From positions 48,344 through 112,343 of the forward strand of contig NZ_WOFB01000022.1 in assembly GCF_009733865.1 (NCBI RefSeq): a stretch of 64,000 bases of DNA, written 5' to 3'. Within the stretch, counting starts at the first letter, position 1, and every line of letters begins with the position of its first letter. Under the pieces are notes generated by a model, which ran no database searches, was not told the origin of the DNA, and worked only from the letters and a program-made list of their open reading frames with translations. Origin of the DNA: Oceanobacillus salinisoli. Lineage in GTDB: Bacteria; Bacillota; Bacilli; Bacillales; Amphibacillaceae. A program made the translations under genes and the position numbers. This document shows, piece after piece, positions 45,255-55,208 of this stretch.

Positions 45255-46241
45255 TCATACACTATCTCGAACGATTAGTCTATAGTCTAAAATAATTTTT
45301 TCCTGGAAAGGCCTGGAATCAATTTTCGCTAAAATTTGTTGGGCTGCTTTTTCACCTGCGCGCTCATTCTGGTAGTCTACCGTTGTTAAAGGAGGATCGA
45401 CATACTGAGCCATTTCCGAAGCACCGATGCCTGCAATTGCCATATCCGCTGGAACATGGAGTCCCTGCTCTTTCAAATATTTCATCGCCCCAATCGCTAA
45501 TCTGTCTGTCACTGCGAAAGTAGCTGTCGGACGTACTTCCGAAGTTTCCACCACTCGATTCATGGCCTCATAACCAGATTCGATATCAAAAATCCCTTTC
45601 TGTATCCATTCCTTTTCTACTGGCAAACCTTGCTCACGCATCTCATCCAAAAATCCTTTTTTACGCAAATAACCCACTGCTCTATCGGTTTCATCGACAC
45701 CAATAAAAGCAATCTTCTCATGGCCCTTTTCCATAAAAAATCTCGTAAGCTCCCTTGCTGCATGGTAATCGTCATAGCTGACATGCATCATACCATCTGC
45801 TTCCTGTCCTACAATGACTAGCGGAATGTCCATCTCTTCAAGCTTCTTTAATAGTTCAGGTTCTGTATTCGTTGCAATCAAAACTATTCCATCGACCTGA
45901 CGTACTTTCAGCAAGTCCAGATTTTCCATTTCCTTCTCTATATTATGGTCTGTATTAGCCAGCAGAATTTGATAACCATGCTTGGATAATTCCCTGCCCA
46001 ATCCAGTGACAATTCTGCTCGGAGTTTCTGTTTGAATCGTCGGCAAAATAACCCCAATAACCTTTGTCTTCTTCGTCCTTAATGATTTGGCCTGTTCACT
46101 TGGGGCATAACCAGTATCCTCGATTACCTTTTCCACCCGTTTTCGAGCCTCTTCACTCACATAACCAGAATTGTTCAACACCCTGGACACCGTAGACCTC
46201 GAAACCCTAGCCATCTTCGCAATATGCTTAATCGTTATCAA
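45255..46241 (-). CDS. scrR: LacI-family sucrose operon repressor
   Basis: A 328-residue DNA-binding repressor. The N-terminal helix-turn-helix is TIKHIAKMARVSRSTVSRVL followed by the hinge SEQAKSLRTKKTKVIGVILP; the core (about 60-328) is a periplasmic-binding-protein fold with the usual IGVDETDRAVGYLRK and TTVDYQNERAGEKAAQ. The start is TTG at 46241 (MITIKHI) after GGAGGG with seven bases spacing; the GTG one codon upstream is possible. It should bind the palindromes at 45043-45250 in front of scrA. No such operator is seen before scrR itself, so autoregulation would have to be indirect. Confidence 0.9.
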   Translation of the reverse strand: MITIKHIAKMARVSRSTVSRVLNNSGYVSEEARKRVEKVIEDTGYAPSEQAKSLRTKKTKVIGVILPTIQTETPSRIVTGLGRELSKHGYQILLANTDHNIEKEMENLDLLKVRQVDGIVLIATNTEPELLKKLEEMDIPLVIVGQEADGMMHVSYDDYHAARELTRFFMEKGHEKIAFIGVDETDRAVGYLRKKGFLDEMREQGLPVEKEWIQKGIFDIESGYEAMNRVVETSEVRPTATFAVTDRLAIGAMKYLKEQGLHVPADMAIAGIGASEMAQYVDPPLTTVDYQNERAGEKAAQQILAKIDSRPFQEKIILDYRLIVRDSV

Positions 46242-46306
46242 CACTCTTCCCTCCAATGAAGCATAGGGACGATTTTTCTGCTTCCAATTTCAGCCCGCTC
46301 CGCTTC

Positions 46307-47272
46307 CTACTGCTGCTTCAAAAATTCCTTGACATCTTCCTTCGTTGGCAACGCATGAATAGCCCCTTCACTCGTCGTAACCAGTGCCGCAACCGCATTG
46401 GCAAATCGCCCCATCTCCAATAGCTCGTCCGCTGTGAGTTCCGCGATTGCTTTTTCCATCATTGAAAATTGATATAGAAAAGCTCCGATAAACGAATCTC
46501 CAGCACCGGTTGTATCGATTGCCTTCACGCTGAATCCTGGGACATCTACTTTTTCATTTTTCGTATAGAAGCTTACTCCATCTTTCCCTTTTGTCAAAAT
46601 CAACAATTCATTTGGTTCCTGAAGCAGGGACTGAATGGCTTCTTCTTCATTTTCTATCCCGGTAATAAACGATAATTCATCCTCGCTTATCTTTAGCACA
46701 TCCGCATATGGTAAGAAGCTTTGGATTGTTTTTTGATAAGCATTCAAGTCTTCCCATAAATTCTTTCTCACATTCGGATCAAAAAATACCAACCCTTGTG
46801 CTTCCTTTATATTTCGAATCGCTTCTTCATGTGCATACTTTACATCTGCCTCAATTAAATCTACAGAACAGAAATGTAACATATCATCTTTTTTGAATTG
46901 GATTTCCTTTACATCTTCTATGTGAAGCAGCATATCTGCACTTGGTTTACGGTAAAAAACAAATTCCCTTTCCCCGTCTTCCTTTAGTGCGACAAACGCT
47001 AAAGCCGTATTTGCTTCCTTCGTATGAAACATGTAAGTGACATCCACACCAGTTTCCGCCAAAGTATCCTTTAGGAAATAGCCAAAATGATCCTCACCAA
47101 CCTGCCCAATGAAACTGCTCTTCCCGCCTAACTTTGCAACCGCAGCTGCCACATTAGCCGGAGCCCCACCTGGCATCTTTTTAAAACTGACCACCTCATG
47201 AATCGGCACCCCAATTTCATGAGGAATAAAATCAATAAGTGCCTCTCCGATGGTATAAACATTTTTCACCAT
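46307..47272 (-). CDS. scrK: Fructokinase (PfkB/ribokinase family)
   Basis: Phosphorylates the fructose released by ScrB. 321 residues with PfkB motif 1 (MPGGAPANVAAAVAKLGG, about 33-50) and motif 2 (AIDTTGAGDSFIGAFLYQ, about 247-264, with the catalytic Asp). IGEALIDFIP at the N-terminus is typical of bacterial fructokinases. First gene of the scrK-scrR-scrA-scrB-IIA run, 65 bp before scrR. The 65-bp gap holds AGCATAGGGACGATTTTTCT, a decayed hairpin-family fragment, so scrK may be partly separate. Confidence 0.9.
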   Translation of the reverse strand: MVKNVYTIGEALIDFIPHEIGVPIHEVVSFKKMPGGAPANVAAAVAKLGGKSSFIGQVGEDHFGYFLKDTLAETGVDVTYMFHTKEANTALAFVALKEDGEREFVFYRKPSADMLLHIEDVKEIQFKKDDMLHFCSVDLIEADVKYAHEEAIRNIKEAQGLVFFDPNVRKNLWEDLNAYQKTIQSFLPYADVLKISEDELSFITGIENEEEAIQSLLQEPNELLILTKGKDGVSFYTKNEKVDVPGFSVKAIDTTGAGDSFIGAFLYQFSMMEKAIAELTADELLEMGRFANAVAALVTTSEGAIHALPTKEDVKEFLKQQ

Positions 47273-47654
47273 AACTACTCAATAACCCACTTTCTTCAAA
47301 TTCTTCGGATGCATAGAGACAGTTCTTCTGCTTCCATTTGATATTGTGGAAGCAGGGTACCTAGCCTCTGTTTCCAGTCATACTAATCATAAGTCTGAAT
47401 TTGAGTTTATGCAATAGCTATGAAATACTGAAGAAAATGTCCGCTCCGAACCTGATTTCAGAAAAAGTCTACTTCGCTCTCGATCGTTTTAACTTGCATC
47501 TCGATCGATTCGTGTCACTCTCGATCGATTTAACTTGCTCCCGCTTGGTTCGTGTGCCCGGCTCTGCCCTTCAACCTCCCCCATGCTTCCCTCCTTCTAT
47601 ATTTCGACAATTTATGATACAATCAATTCATATTTTTTGAAAAGGTGTGACAGC
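47273..47654. other. Intergenic region between divergent scr and opp operons
   Basis: 380 bp. 47305-47350 contains a CAGTTCTTCTGCTTCC ... GGAAGCAGGG stem of the dispersed hairpin family, and 47474-47560 a 21-bp-type repeat (listed). An open frame continues upstream of the oligopeptide permease start but passes through these repeats and is not accepted as coding. Confidence 0.5.
47474..47560. repeat. 21-bp degenerate tandem repeat array B, four units
   Basis: CTCTCGATCGTTTTAACTTG, CATCTCGATCGATTCGTGTC, ACTCTCGATCGATTTAACTT and GCTCCCGCTTGGTTCGTGTG follow each other at 20-21 bp. CGATCG cores lie at 47481, 47502 and 47522. The units relate to array A (38672-38882). Confidence 0.7.
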
Positions 47655-48554
47655 ATGATGGAACCATTACATAGTATGGACAATAATCAAACAAGTCCTT
47701 CCAATAGTGCTCGTTCTAAGAGATGGAACGATATTTTCTACAAGCTTAGAACGAATAAATCGGCAGTTATTGGCGGAGGGTTGATTCTGTTTTTTATATT
47801 TGTCACCATCTTCGGCCCGTTATTTACACCATATTCTCCCAATACACAAGATATGGTGAACAAGCTTCAGCCTCCGTCCAGTGAACATTGGCTGGGAACG
47901 GATAACTTCGGTAGGGATATCTTTAGCCGGCTCATTCATGGTACTGGCCTTACATTAATAGTAGGTTTTTCGTCTGTTGCTTTAGGAGCGACAGTTGGGG
48001 TTTTTCTAGGAATTATCTCCGGTTATTATGGCAAGCGGACAGACAGCATTATCATGCGAACCATGGATGTATTACTCGCCTTCCCTGGTATTCTATTAGC
48101 ACTCGCCATTGTTAGTGTACTAGGAGGAAGTCTAGTCAATGTAATCATAGCTGTGGCGATTTCCTCGATTCCTATTTTTGCTAGAATTGTAAGAAGTTCC
48201 ACTTTATCCGTTAAAAAACTAGAATATATTGATGCAATGCGAGCATTAGGGGCTAGTGACAGGAGAATTATCTTTAAGCATATTTTCCCTAACGTCACTT
48301 CCCCACTGATCGTACAAGCAACACTGAGCATAGCAACTGCTATTCTATCAGCTAGTGGTCTATCATTTCTTGGTTTAGGGGCTCAGCCGCCGACACCGGA
48401 ATGGGGAGCGATGTTAAGTGATGGGCGTAACTTCCTGTACAATGCACCACATGTAGCATTATTCCCGGGAATTGCTATCGTCATCGTCGTACTAGCTTTT
48501 AATATACTTGGGGATGGACTAAGAGATGTCTTTGATCCGAAGACAAAAGATTAA
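47655..48554 (+). CDS. Oligopeptide/dipeptide ABC transporter permease, OppC/DppC type
   Basis: A 299-residue inner permease. N-terminal cytoplasmic tail, one helix (SAVIGGGLILFFIFVTIFGP) with the OppC-N domain, then five helices of the BPD transport domain with the EAA loop around YIDAMRALGASDRRIIFKHI. LGTDNFGRDIFSRLIHG and FLGLGAQPPTPEWGAML are DppC signatures. The start ATG at 47655 is seven bases after AAAGGTG; the open frame upstream is repeat DNA. First gene of an opp cluster in the order C-B-D-F, peptidase, A. Whether it carries oligopeptides, dipeptides or nickel-type ligands cannot be decided. Confidence 0.88.
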   Translation: MMEPLHSMDNNQTSPSNSARSKRWNDIFYKLRTNKSAVIGGGLILFFIFVTIFGPLFTPYSPNTQDMVNKLQPPSSEHWLGTDNFGRDIFSRLIHGTGLTLIVGFSSVALGATVGVFLGIISGYYGKRTDSIIMRTMDVLLAFPGILLALAIVSVLGGSLVNVIIAVAISSIPIFARIVRSSTLSVKKLEYIDAMRALGASDRRIIFKHIFPNVTSPLIVQATLSIATAILSASGLSFLGLGAQPPTPEWGAMLSDGRNFLYNAPHVALFPGIAIVIVVLAFNILGDGLRDVFDPKTKD

Positions 48555-48569
48555 TAGAGGTGATTCGCA

Positions 48570-49526
48570 TTGATTCAATATATAGTAAGAAGAATACTAC
48601 AAACTATTCCCGTGTTAATCGGGGTTTCGATATTAGTTTTTAGCATGATGCATTTAGTTCCAGGTGACCCGGCACAAATTATGGCTGGAGAAAGTGCACC
48701 ACAGGAACAGGTGGACAATTTACGGGAACGATTAGGCTTAAATGACCCATTGCCTGTTCAATATTTTACGTACGTATCCAATGTTGTCCAAGGGGATTTA
48801 GGAAATTCAATCCGGAGTGGTCGTGACGTAGGAGATGAAATTGGTTCACGGTTTTGGGTTACAGTGGAACTAGCCTTTTACAGCACCATTTTAGCTGTGT
48901 TTATCGGAATTATCGCCGGAGTCATTTCCGCTACGAAAAGAAACTCCTTTGCAGATACAGGAATCATGATTGTTGCCCTTTTCGGCTTATCCATGCCGAA
49001 TTTCTGGCTCGGACTCATGCTTATTCAATGGTTTGCCATCGGAATGGACCTGCCAAGCTGGATCCCGTTTCTGGAAAATACGAGCTGGTTTAAACCATCC
49101 GGCTGGGGAAGCTTTAGTCAAATCGTGCTACCGGTCATTACGTTAGGAACCGGGAGTGCAGCGATTATCGCCCGTATGACCCGTTCCAGCATGCTCGATG
49201 TCATTGGGCAGGATTATATCCGGACCGCTCGGGCAAAAGGGGTAAAAGAACGGATTGTCATTTACCGTCATGCCCTAAAAAATGCCTTAATACCGGTAGT
49301 TACCGTCGTTGGCCTGCAATTCGGTGGTCTGCTCGGTGGTGCGGTATTAACGGAAACCGTATTTGCCATTAATGGGATGGGACGCCTTGTTATTGACTCC
49401 ATCAGTGCAAGAGACTTCCCTGTTGTACAAGGTACGATATTAGTCACTGCACTACTGTTCGTATTTGTAAATTTACTTGTCGACATTGCGTACAAATTTT
49501 TAAATAAACGAATTGACTTAGATTAG
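48570..49526 (+). CDS. Oligopeptide/dipeptide ABC transporter permease, OppB/DppB type
   Basis: A 318-residue permease with six helices. It begins IQYIVRRILQTIPVLIGVSI, has HLVPGDPA and GLNDPLPVQYF in the outer loop, and the EAA loop near QDYIRTARAKGVKERIVIYR. The end LLVDIAYKFLNKRIDL is typical of DppB. The start is TTG at 48570, with GAGGTG eight bases upstream. It lies 15 bp after the DppC-type gene and forms the membrane heterodimer with it. Confidence 0.88.
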   Translation: MIQYIVRRILQTIPVLIGVSILVFSMMHLVPGDPAQIMAGESAPQEQVDNLRERLGLNDPLPVQYFTYVSNVVQGDLGNSIRSGRDVGDEIGSRFWVTVELAFYSTILAVFIGIIAGVISATKRNSFADTGIMIVALFGLSMPNFWLGLMLIQWFAIGMDLPSWIPFLENTSWFKPSGWGSFSQIVLPVITLGTGSAAIIARMTRSSMLDVIGQDYIRTARAKGVKERIVIYRHALKNALIPVVTVVGLQFGGLLGGAVLTETVFAINGMGRLVIDSISARDFPVVQGTILVTALLFVFVNLLVDIAYKFLNKRIDLD

Positions 49527-49560
49527 GCTACCAATCGTTACTTAGAGAGGAAAATGCATA

Positions 49561-50589
49561 ATGGGAAAACCTAATTCTTATGAAAATATACTGGAAATAA
49601 AAAACTTACAAACCTCCTTTTTCACAAAGGACCTCGAATTAAAAGCAGTGGACGGTGTCAGTTTTACGATTCCAAAGCAAAAAACACTCGGCGTTGTCGG
49701 GGAATCCGGATCAGGGAAAAGCATTACGTCCCTGTCCATCCTGAGATTAATCGAAGAACCTGGAAAAATCGTTGGCGGAGAAATTCTTTTTAAAGGGGAA
49801 AACTTGCTTAAGAAAAAAGAATCCGAAATGCGAAACATCCGCGGCAATGAAATTTCGATGATTTTTCAGGAACCGATGACTTCTCTAAATCCAACCTTAA
49901 CCATTGGGGAACAGATTGGAGAATCATTCCGGATCCACCAGGGACTTTCCAAGAAAGAAGCATTAAAAAAGTCAGTTGAAATGCTGGAATTAGTCGGTAT
50001 TCCTTCCCCTAAAAAACGAGTAAAACAGTATCCCTATGAGCTATCAGGTGGAATGAGACAGCGGGTCATGATTGCAATTGCCCTTGCCTGCAATCCAAAT
50101 CTATTAATTGCCGATGAACCAACGACAGCACTGGATGTGACCATTCAAGCGCAAATCCTAGATTTAATCAAAAACCTGCAGGAGCAACTGGGAATGGGGG
50201 TCCTTTTAATTACCCATGACTTGGGAGTCGTAGCAGAATCCTGTGATGTCGTTGCCGTCATGTACTGTGGGCAAGTTGTGGAATACGCAGACGTCAAAAC
50301 ATTATTTAAAGAACCGAAACATCCGTATACGATTGGGTTAATGAAGTCCATTCCACCCCACGATCAGGATATCGAGGGAGATTTGGAAGTCATTAAAGGC
50401 GCGGTTCCAAGCCCTGCAGAAATGCCAACCGGATGCCGATTTGCTCCCCGCTGTCCGTTTGCAACCGAATTATGTAAAACGAAAATGCCAGAGCTACAAA
50501 CCGATGAAAATGGAAATCAAATCCGCTGCTGGATGCACACCGATGAATGGGACGGGGTAAAAGACAGGGAGGTGACTGTCCATGGATAA
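49561..50589 (+). CDS. Oligopeptide ABC transporter ATPase, OppD/DppD type
   Basis: A 342-residue ATPase: Walker [11 protein letters not shown], signature [15 protein letters not shown], Walker [17 protein letters not shown], switch THD. The C-terminal peptide-transporter extension contains [15 protein letters not shown] with conserved cysteines that in relatives bind an iron-sulfur cluster. SD GAGAGG lies before the ATG at 49561. It overlaps the next gene by 8 bp, as expected for the paired D/F ATPases. Confidence 0.9.
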   Translation: MGKPNSYENILEIKNLQTSFFTKDLELKAVDGVSFTIPKQKTLGVVGESGSGKSITSLSILRLIEEPGKIVGGEILFKGENLLKKKESEMRNIRGNEISMIFQEPMTSLNPTLTIGEQIGESFRIHQGLSKKEALKKSVEMLELVGIPSPKKRVKQYPYELSGGMRQRVMIAIALACNPNLLIADEPTTALDVTIQAQILDLIKNLQEQLGMGVLLITHDLGVVAESCDVVAVMYCGQVVEYADVKTLFKEPKHPYTIGLMKSIPPHDQDIEGDLEVIKGAVPSPAEMPTGCRFAPRCPFATELCKTKMPELQTDENGNQIRCWMHTDEWDGVKDREVTVHG

Positions 50590-51598
50590 GCAAAAAGAAC
50601 TTCTGAACGTGAAAAACTTAAAACAGTATTTTCCAATAAAAGGCGGATTCTTCGGGAGAACCGTCAATCATGTCAAAGCAGTGGATGACGTCTCCTTCAC
50701 CGTTTATGAAGGGGAAACCTTAAGTATTGTTGGAGAATCCGGCTGCGGAAAATCCACAACGGGACGAGCCATCCTCCGCCTCGATGAACCAACTTCCGGA
50801 AGCGTGGAATTTGATGGGACTGACTTATTATCCCTCAACAAAAAAGAAATGAACCAGATGCGGAAAAACCTGCAAATTATTTTTCAGGATCCATATGCTT
50901 CGATTAACCCAAGACATACTGTAAGGCAAATTTTAACCGAGGCAATGGAAATCCAAAATGTATGGCCAAAAGAACAGCGTAATGACAAAGTAATCGAATT
51001 GCTCGAAACGGTCGGACTCGGCGCACACCAGGCAGACCGGCTGCCACATGAATTTAGTGGTGGACAAAGACAACGAATTGGAATTGCTCGTGCCCTATCC
51101 GTCAATCCTAAACTGATTATTGCCGATGAAGCGGTGTCCGCATTGGATGTGTCCATTCAAGCGCAGGTCTTAAATCTTTTAAAAAAATTACAACGTGAAT
51201 TTAAGTTGACATACTTGTTTATTTCCCACGACCTTGGGGTTGTCCGTCATATTTCCGACCGAATCATTGTCATGTATTTAGGAAAAATCGTGGAAATTGG
51301 CGATAAGAAATCACTGTTTGAAAATCCGAAGCATCCTTATACAAAGTCACTTTTATCTGCCATTCCTAGTACCGATGTCGATAAAAAGAAAGAGCGAATC
51401 ATTTTAAAGGGGGATGTCCCTTCACCAATTGATCCGCCTAAAGGCTGCAGATTTCACACACGCTGTCCATTTGCTACAGAATTATGCAGAACAGAAGCAC
51501 CGGAACTTCGCAGTACAGATGAAAACAATCTTGACCATCAAGCTGCCTGTCATCATATGGAAAAATTCGAAGCAGAATCATTACAGCCAATGGCTTAA
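50582..51598 (+). CDS. Oligopeptide ABC transporter ATPase, OppF/DppF type
   Basis: A 338-residue ATPase partner of the preceding one: Walker [11 protein letters not shown], signature [15 protein letters not shown], Walker [17 protein letters not shown], switch SHD, and the C-terminal [15 protein letters not shown] cysteine cluster. [13 protein letters not shown] is a typical Q-loop context. Translation is coupled to the upstream gene by an 8-bp overlap. It ends 170 bp before the M42 peptidase gene. Confidence 0.9.
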   Translation: MDKQKELLNVKNLKQYFPIKGGFFGRTVNHVKAVDDVSFTVYEGETLSIVGESGCGKSTTGRAILRLDEPTSGSVEFDGTDLLSLNKKEMNQMRKNLQIIFQDPYASINPRHTVRQILTEAMEIQNVWPKEQRNDKVIELLETVGLGAHQADRLPHEFSGGQRQRIGIARALSVNPKLIIADEAVSALDVSIQAQVLNLLKKLQREFKLTYLFISHDLGVVRHISDRIIVMYLGKIVEIGDKKSLFENPKHPYTKSLLSAIPSTDVDKKKERIILKGDVPSPIDPPKGCRFHTRCPFATELCRTEAPELRSTDENNLDHQAACHHMEKFEAESLQPMA

Positions 51599-51769
51599 AG
51601 GTTTGACGATCCGGGGATTTTCTCCCCCTTCGTCTTATATAAATCTATGAATCTAAAAAAAGGATTGTTTTCATATTCTATTTAGTATAAAATAATAGTC
51701 AATTGTCGGAAAATGACAATAGTTGTGTTTTTTTAGGATAATTTATGGAACATTTAAGGAGGAAATGTG

Positions 51770-52837
51770 GTGCTCAACAACCTTGTCAAACAGCTTAGTG
51801 AGTTACACGGTCCATCTGGATATGAACAGAACGTCACCTACTTTATCCGCGATTATGTCAAAGAAAAAGCCGATACCGTTAAAGTAGATTCGATGGGTAA
51901 CGTGATTGCCAGAAAAAAAGGAACAAAGCCTGGACCTGTGACATTACTCACCGCACATATGGACGAAGTTGGATTCATTGTGAAAAAGATAGAGAATAAT
52001 GGATTGCTTCGTTTTGAAAAACTCGGTGGCCATGACGACCGGAATCTTCTGGCTCAACCTGTCAAAGTGCTCGGTTCCAAACAAGATTTGGACGGTATCA
52101 TAGGGACAATTTCTACACATTTCCTTAAATTCGATGACCCGAAAAAGGTTCGCCCTCATTCCAATCTGTACATAGATATCGGCGCTTCCTCCAAACAAGA
52201 TGCCATCGAGATGGGTGTCGAGGTCGGTACACCCGTCACTTGGGCAACCGAAACGAAGGTAATTGGAAAAGAGGATAAGCAGATGATCGTCGGAAAAGCA
52301 CTGGATGATCGTGCCGGATGTGCGGTTCTCTTATCAGTGCTGAATAATCTTAAGGATAAGGAATTTGCCGGTGAACTCGTCTTTCTTTTTACCGTTCAGG
52401 AAGAGGTTGGACTAAGAGGAGCACAAGCTGCAATGAATGCTTTGGAAAACGTAGATATCGCCATTGCTGTGGATACAACCGCAGTCAGTGATACACCAGA
52501 AGAAACAATGGACCAAAGCTTATTCCTTGGTGCTGGGACAGGAATTAAGGTAATGGATTTTAGTTTAATTGTCCAAAAAACAATCAAAGATGCCTTAAAA
52601 AAAGTAGCTGAAAAAGCAAACATCCCCTACCAATTAGAGGTTTTTCCAGGAATTGCTACGGATGGTGGAGCCGTTGCCCTGGCAAATACAGGATTGCCAA
52701 CTGGTGTCTTATCCATTCCATCCCGTTACACCCATTCCCCAGTGGAAATGATTAGCATCACTGACCTTGTTGCAACAAGAGATTTAATGCAGGCATTTAT
52801 TTTTAGCCTAGATGAACAATCAAGCTTTTTATTTTAA
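51770..52837 (+). CDS. M42 family aminopeptidase
   Basis: A tetrahedral (TET) type cytosolic metallo-aminopeptidase of 355 residues, also called glutamyl aminopeptidase/YsdC family. Metal ligands and catalytic residues: LLTAHMDEVGFI (His, Asp), KALDDRAGCAVL (Asp), FTVQEEVGLRGA (catalytic Glu and ligand Glu), IAVDTTAVSDTP (Asp) and RYTHSPVEMI (His). I chose GTG 51770, seven bases after AAGGAGG; GTG 51767 is also possible. It stands between the Opp ATPases and the binding protein, so it probably trims imported peptides. Confidence 0.9.
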   Translation: MLNNLVKQLSELHGPSGYEQNVTYFIRDYVKEKADTVKVDSMGNVIARKKGTKPGPVTLLTAHMDEVGFIVKKIENNGLLRFEKLGGHDDRNLLAQPVKVLGSKQDLDGIIGTISTHFLKFDDPKKVRPHSNLYIDIGASSKQDAIEMGVEVGTPVTWATETKVIGKEDKQMIVGKALDDRAGCAVLLSVLNNLKDKEFAGELVFLFTVQEEVGLRGAQAAMNALENVDIAIAVDTTAVSDTPEETMDQSLFLGAGTGIKVMDFSLIVQKTIKDALKKVAEKANIPYQLEVFPGIATDGGAVALANTGLPTGVLSIPSRYTHSPVEMISITDLVATRDLMQAFIFSLDEQSSFLF

Positions 52838-52842
52838 GCTGT

Positions 52843-53045
52843 TTTCTAAATGACTGTTCTTTTCACAATATCTATAGAGTCCGACGTGTGATACTTCTCT
52901 AATACCCGCTCCAGAAATACACTTCGGTTTCCGGTGGGTTTTCCGCGAGGAGGCTGAGGCCGTGCCCTAAGGTGCGTGACTGCCCGGAGCGGAAATCAAC
53001 GAAGCACCTTATGTCAGACTTTATATCAACTACGGGGATGAAAGA
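52843..53045. repeat. Dispersed GC-rich interspersed element, copy 3
   Basis: 200 bp between the M42 gene and the substrate-binding protein. It shares GAGTCCGACG, CCGCTCCAGAAATACACT, CGCGAGGAGGCTGAGGCCGT, GACTGCCCGGAGCGGAA and ACTTTATATCAAC with the copy at 12846-13205. Its position inside an opp-type cluster may separate expression of the binding protein from the rest. Confidence 0.75.
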
Positions 53046-53102
53046 ACAGTAAAGCTTAAGAAAAGAATGTTATTTTAAATTAGAAAAAGGAGATTACACA
53101 CC

Positions 53103-54710
53103 ATGAAAACAAACAAAAAATGGTTATTAATGGTTTTAGCATTCGTACTAAGTGTGTTCCTTGCTGCATGTGCAAGTGAACCAGAAGAAGATTCTTCATC
53201 AGCTAGTGGTGGGGAAACGCCAAGTGAAAGTGGAGATCAAGGTGGAGATTTAATTATTGCTACCGATTCTGATGCAGTGTCATTAGATCCACATATGACA
53301 AATGATACACCATCTGCAAACGTAAGAATCAATATTTATGACAATTTAGTAACCCAAGATGAGAACATGGAGCTTCAACCTAGCCTTGCTGAGAGCTGGG
53401 AGCAAATTGATGAAACGACATGGGAATTTAAACTTCGTGAAGGGGTTACTTTCCATGATGGAACTGAATTCAATGCAGAAGTAGTAAAAGCAAATATCGA
53501 ACGTATCCTTGACCCTGAAATTGGTGCAGCTGTCCTATTTATGTATAACATGGTAACAGAAGTTCAAGTGGTGGATGATTATACCGTACGATTTATTACA
53601 GAGTATCCATTTGCACCACTGCCAGCCCATTTAGCACATCCAGGTGGGCAAATGATTTCAAAAGAACTGATTGAAGAAGACTATGCAGCTATTGAAAGTG
53701 GAGAGCAGCCAGGATCAGTTATTAATGCAAACCCAGTCGGTACCGGCCCATTCATTTTTGAAGAATGGAAAAACGGTCAATCCGTGACACTAGTAAATAA
53801 CGAAAATTACTGGGATGAACCTGCATTGCTTGACTCTGTAACATTTAATGTCGTTCCTGAAGATCTTACCCGTATTTCCGAGTTAACTACAGGAAATGCA
53901 CATATCACAACTCCACTTAGCCCATCTGATGTGGCACAAGTGGAAGGTACAGATGGAATGCACGTTCAAAGACAGGAAAGTTCATCCTTAGCATATATCG
54001 GGTTTAACATGGATAAAGAGCCATTTGATGATGTCCGTGTACGTCAGGCAATTTCCATGGCGATTGATAAAGAGCAAATCATTAACGGAATCTATGATGG
54101 CGCTGGTATTCCAGCAAACGGCCCATTAGCACCAGGAATCTTCGGACATGATGAAACGTTAAATGGCCTGGAATACAATGTCGAAGAAGCGAAAAACTTA
54201 TTAGCAGAAGCAGGCTATGAAGATGGCTTCTCTGCAACCATTTGGACAAATGATGACCGCCAGCGTGTCGATACAGCTACAAATGTTCAAGCACAGCTTG
54301 CTGAAATCGGAATTGACCTGGAAGTTGAAATCCTTGAATGGGGTGCCATGTTAGACCAAACGGCAAATGGCGAACACGAAATGATGGTATTCGGTTGGAC
54401 AACCGTAACAGGTGACGCAGATAACGGCCTATATCCATTATTCCACTCAGACAACCTTGGAACACCAGGTAACCGCACATTTACAGTGGATGAAGAATTA
54501 GATAAGTATCTAGATGAAGCAAGACAAACTGCAGACCCTGAAGCACGTAAGGAGCTTTACAGCCAAGCACAGGAAAAACTTGTTGAGCTTGCACCGTTTG
54601 CATATCTTCTTCATCAAGAATATCTATTAGGTGTACGTGACGAAGTGAAAAACCTTTCACAATTACCTACACAATTATTGCAGTTAAAAGAGGTTTATAT
54701 AGAAGAATAG
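53103..54710 (+). CDS. Oligopeptide-binding lipoprotein, OppA/DppA (SBP family 5)
   Basis: A 535-residue lipoprotein that captures peptides outside the cell for the ABC transporter upstream. Signal peptide with lipobox FLAACASEPEE (Cys about 22), a Ser/Gly/Glu-rich linker (about 25-50), then the family 5 fold: AVSLDPHMTNDTPSANV, WEFKLREGVTFHDGTEFNAE (family signature), NPVGTGPFIFEEWKNG, DVRVRQAISMAIDKEQII. SD AAAAGGAG before ATG 53103. Separate expression from the transporter genes is suggested by the 265-bp gap. It ends at a perfect terminator. Confidence 0.92.
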   Translation: MKTNKKWLLMVLAFVLSVFLAACASEPEEDSSSASGGETPSESGDQGGDLIIATDSDAVSLDPHMTNDTPSANVRINIYDNLVTQDENMELQPSLAESWEQIDETTWEFKLREGVTFHDGTEFNAEVVKANIERILDPEIGAAVLFMYNMVTEVQVVDDYTVRFITEYPFAPLPAHLAHPGGQMISKELIEEDYAAIESGEQPGSVINANPVGTGPFIFEEWKNGQSVTLVNNENYWDEPALLDSVTFNVVPEDLTRISELTTGNAHITTPLSPSDVAQVEGTDGMHVQRQESSSLAYIGFNMDKEPFDDVRVRQAISMAIDKEQIINGIYDGAGIPANGPLAPGIFGHDETLNGLEYNVEEAKNLLAEAGYEDGFSATIWTNDDRQRVDTATNVQAQLAEIGIDLEVEILEWGAMLDQTANGEHEMMVFGWTTVTGDADNGLYPLFHSDNLGTPGNRTFTVDEELDKYLDEARQTADPEARKELYSQAQEKLVELAPFAYLLHQEYLLGVRDEVKNLSQLPTQLLQLKEVYIEE

Positions 54711-54725
54711 ATTGAAACATGACGA

Positions 54726-54765
54726 CGGTTCTCCTGCTTCAGGGTGAAGCAGGAGAACCGTTTTT
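54726..54765 (+). terminator. Intrinsic terminator of the oligopeptide-binding protein gene
   Basis: CGGTTCTCCTGCTTC (54726-54740) and GAAGCAGGAGAACCG (54746-54760) form a perfect 15-bp stem with a T run. It is the best example of the dispersed hairpin family. Confidence 0.92.
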
Positions 54766-54795
54766 ATTTCTAATTTGTTGTTAGGTGGGGCTGGG

Positions 54796-55075
54796 TTGGC
54801 TGTCGTGCGATTTGGAGTGCTTGTCGGACGGTTTTTGGTTGGGGCCCGCTCGGTTTGGAGAAATTGCCGCTCGGTTGATTAGTGCCGCCTCGTTTTGAAA
54901 TACTTGTCGCGCGATTAATATTAGGGCCCGAGCGATTTGGATTACGGCTCGGATTGTTTTGAAGTACTTGTTGCGCGATCTGTATTGGAGCCCACTCGTT
55001 TTAGAGTACTTCTCGCGCGATTGAGATTGGGGTTCGATTGGTTTCGTGTAATTCCCACTCATTTGAATAACATCG
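54796..55075. repeat. 21-bp degenerate tandem repeat array C, about 13 units
   Basis: Units such as TGTCGTGCGATTTGGAGTGC, TTGCCGCTCGGTTGATTAGT, TGTCGCGCGATTAATATTAG and TCTCGCGCGATTGAGATTGG follow at 20-22 bp. The conserved part is CGCGCGATT or CGCTCGGTT. It lies between the converging oligopeptide-binding protein and mannitol operons, flanked on both sides by terminators. Confidence 0.8.
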
Positions 55076-55112
55076 CACGTTTTAACCTTGTGGACGCTTT
55101 ATTTGTAAAACA

Positions 55113-55153
55113 GAAACGGTTCTTTTACTTCATTGAAGCAAAAGAACCGTTTC
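55113..55153 (-). terminator. Intrinsic terminator of the mannitol operon
   Basis: GAAACGGTTCTTTTACTTC (55113-55131) pairs with GAAGCAAAAGAACCGTTTC (55135-55153) with one mismatch. A T-rich stretch follows on the minus strand. Confidence 0.85.
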
Positions 55154-55208
55154 TTTGTTTTTCTTAAATGGGGGGCTTCATCCTGTTAACCCCGGTTAAA
55201 ACTATCCA

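Noticed and set aside
47535..47654. 40-residue N-terminal extension of the DppC-type permease
   Set aside because: It reads through repeat DNA; ATG 47655 has an AAAGGTG SD and gives the normal N-terminus.
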